Shown: in pieces, positions 5,318 through 5,550 of the stretch
How positions within the stretch are numbered: the stretch's first letter is position 1
Layout of the letters: every line of letters starts with the position of its first letter
Source of the DNA: Clostridiaceae bacterium
Lineage (GTDB): Bacteria > Bacillota > Clostridia > DSM-8532
Assembly (NCBI GenBank): GCA_012842645.1
Contig: DUSJ01000274.1
Coordinates: forward strand, 1-5,550
DNA: 5,550 nt
Direction: 5' to 3'
Notes under the pieces: generated by a model
What the model was told of the DNA's origin: nothing
The model's input: only the letters and a program-made list of their open reading frames with translations
The model's database searches: none
Position numbers and translations under genes: made by a program

Positions 5318-5550
5318 ATGGCTGTAAGAAGAATTTTCGTCGAGAAAAAGCCGGGCTTTGACATCGAAGCGGCCGGCCTTTGTCAGGATATCAGGGAGAA
5401 CCTTGGCATCAAGGGGCTGGAAAAGGTAAGGATCCTGCAGCGCTATGACGTGGAAGGGATCACCGACAGTGATTATGAAAAAGCAAAAATCATGGTCTTC
5501 TCAGAACCCCCGGTTGATATAGTTTACGAAGAGAATCTTATCATACCCGA
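5318..5550 (+). CDS. purL: Phosphoribosylformylglycinamidine synthase, N-terminal fragment (cut by window end)
   Basis: The first 77 codons of a gene running off the window. The product converts formylglycinamide ribonucleotide, glutamine and ATP to formylglycinamidine ribonucleotide in purine synthesis, in the cytoplasm. The start MAVRRIFVEKKPGFDIEA and the stretches ENLGIKGLEKVRILQRYDVEGI and FSEPPVDIVYEENL match my memory of the N-terminus of the large single-chain clostridial PurL (about 1250 residues), which fuses the synthetase and glutaminase parts. Catalytic regions are outside the window. ATG 5318 follows AAGGA (5303-5307) by 10 bases; an in-frame ATG at 5300 lacks a good binding site. 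It appears to be a housekeeping gene unrelated to agr. Confidence 0.85.
   Translation, partial: MAVRRIFVEKKPGFDIEAAGLCQDIRENLGIKGLEKVRILQRYDVEGITDSDYEKAKIMVFSEPPVDIVYEENLIIP

Overview
The window looks like chromosomal DNA from a low-to-mid GC Gram-positive anaerobe of the Clostridia. Evidence: strong AGGAG-type ribosome binding sites, a membrane-anchored HtrA protease of the Firmicutes type, an agr-like peptide quorum-sensing locus with a clostridial-type AgrD (QPKxPE tail), and the N-terminus of the large single-chain PurL common in clostridia. The species cannot be named from the sequence alone.

Layout: (1) 91-1479, htrA, a membrane-tethered trypsin-like serine protease with a C-terminal PDZ domain, closed by a good intrinsic terminator (1510-1539). 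(2) 1540-2020, a 480-base gap without a convincing gene but rich in structure: a 21-bp tandem direct repeat next to a promoter-like element, then long inverted repeats predicting a large folded RNA (1678-1866). (3) 2021-2751, agrB and a 46-codon agrD, joined by a one-base stop/start overlap. (4) 2752-2976, a terminator-like hairpin followed by a good sigma-A-type promoter candidate. (5) 2977-5015, an agrA-like LytTR response regulator and an agrC-like sensor kinase, overlapping by 4 bases. (6) 5016-5317, another non-coding stretch with several small hairpins. (7) 5318 to the end, the start of purL, cut by the window edge.

How the genes work together (family knowledge plus inference): AgrB cuts AgrD and forms a thiolactone, and the peptide is exported and trimmed to a cyclic autoinducer, here predicted to have a Cys-Ile-Tyr-Phe-Tyr ring. 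The polytopic AgrC-like kinase senses it and phosphorylates the AgrA-like regulator, whose LytTR domain binds paired direct repeats about two helical turns apart. The repeat at 1592-1629 has that geometry and sits upstream of agrB, so it is a candidate autoregulatory site, although its sequence does not match the known LytTR consensus. The gene order is B-D then A-C, with the receiver gene before the kinase.

The least explained part is 1570-1990, between the direct repeats and agrB. It could be a long structured agr leader or a regulatory RNA in the position where staphylococci carry RNAIII, or the remains of a mobile element end.
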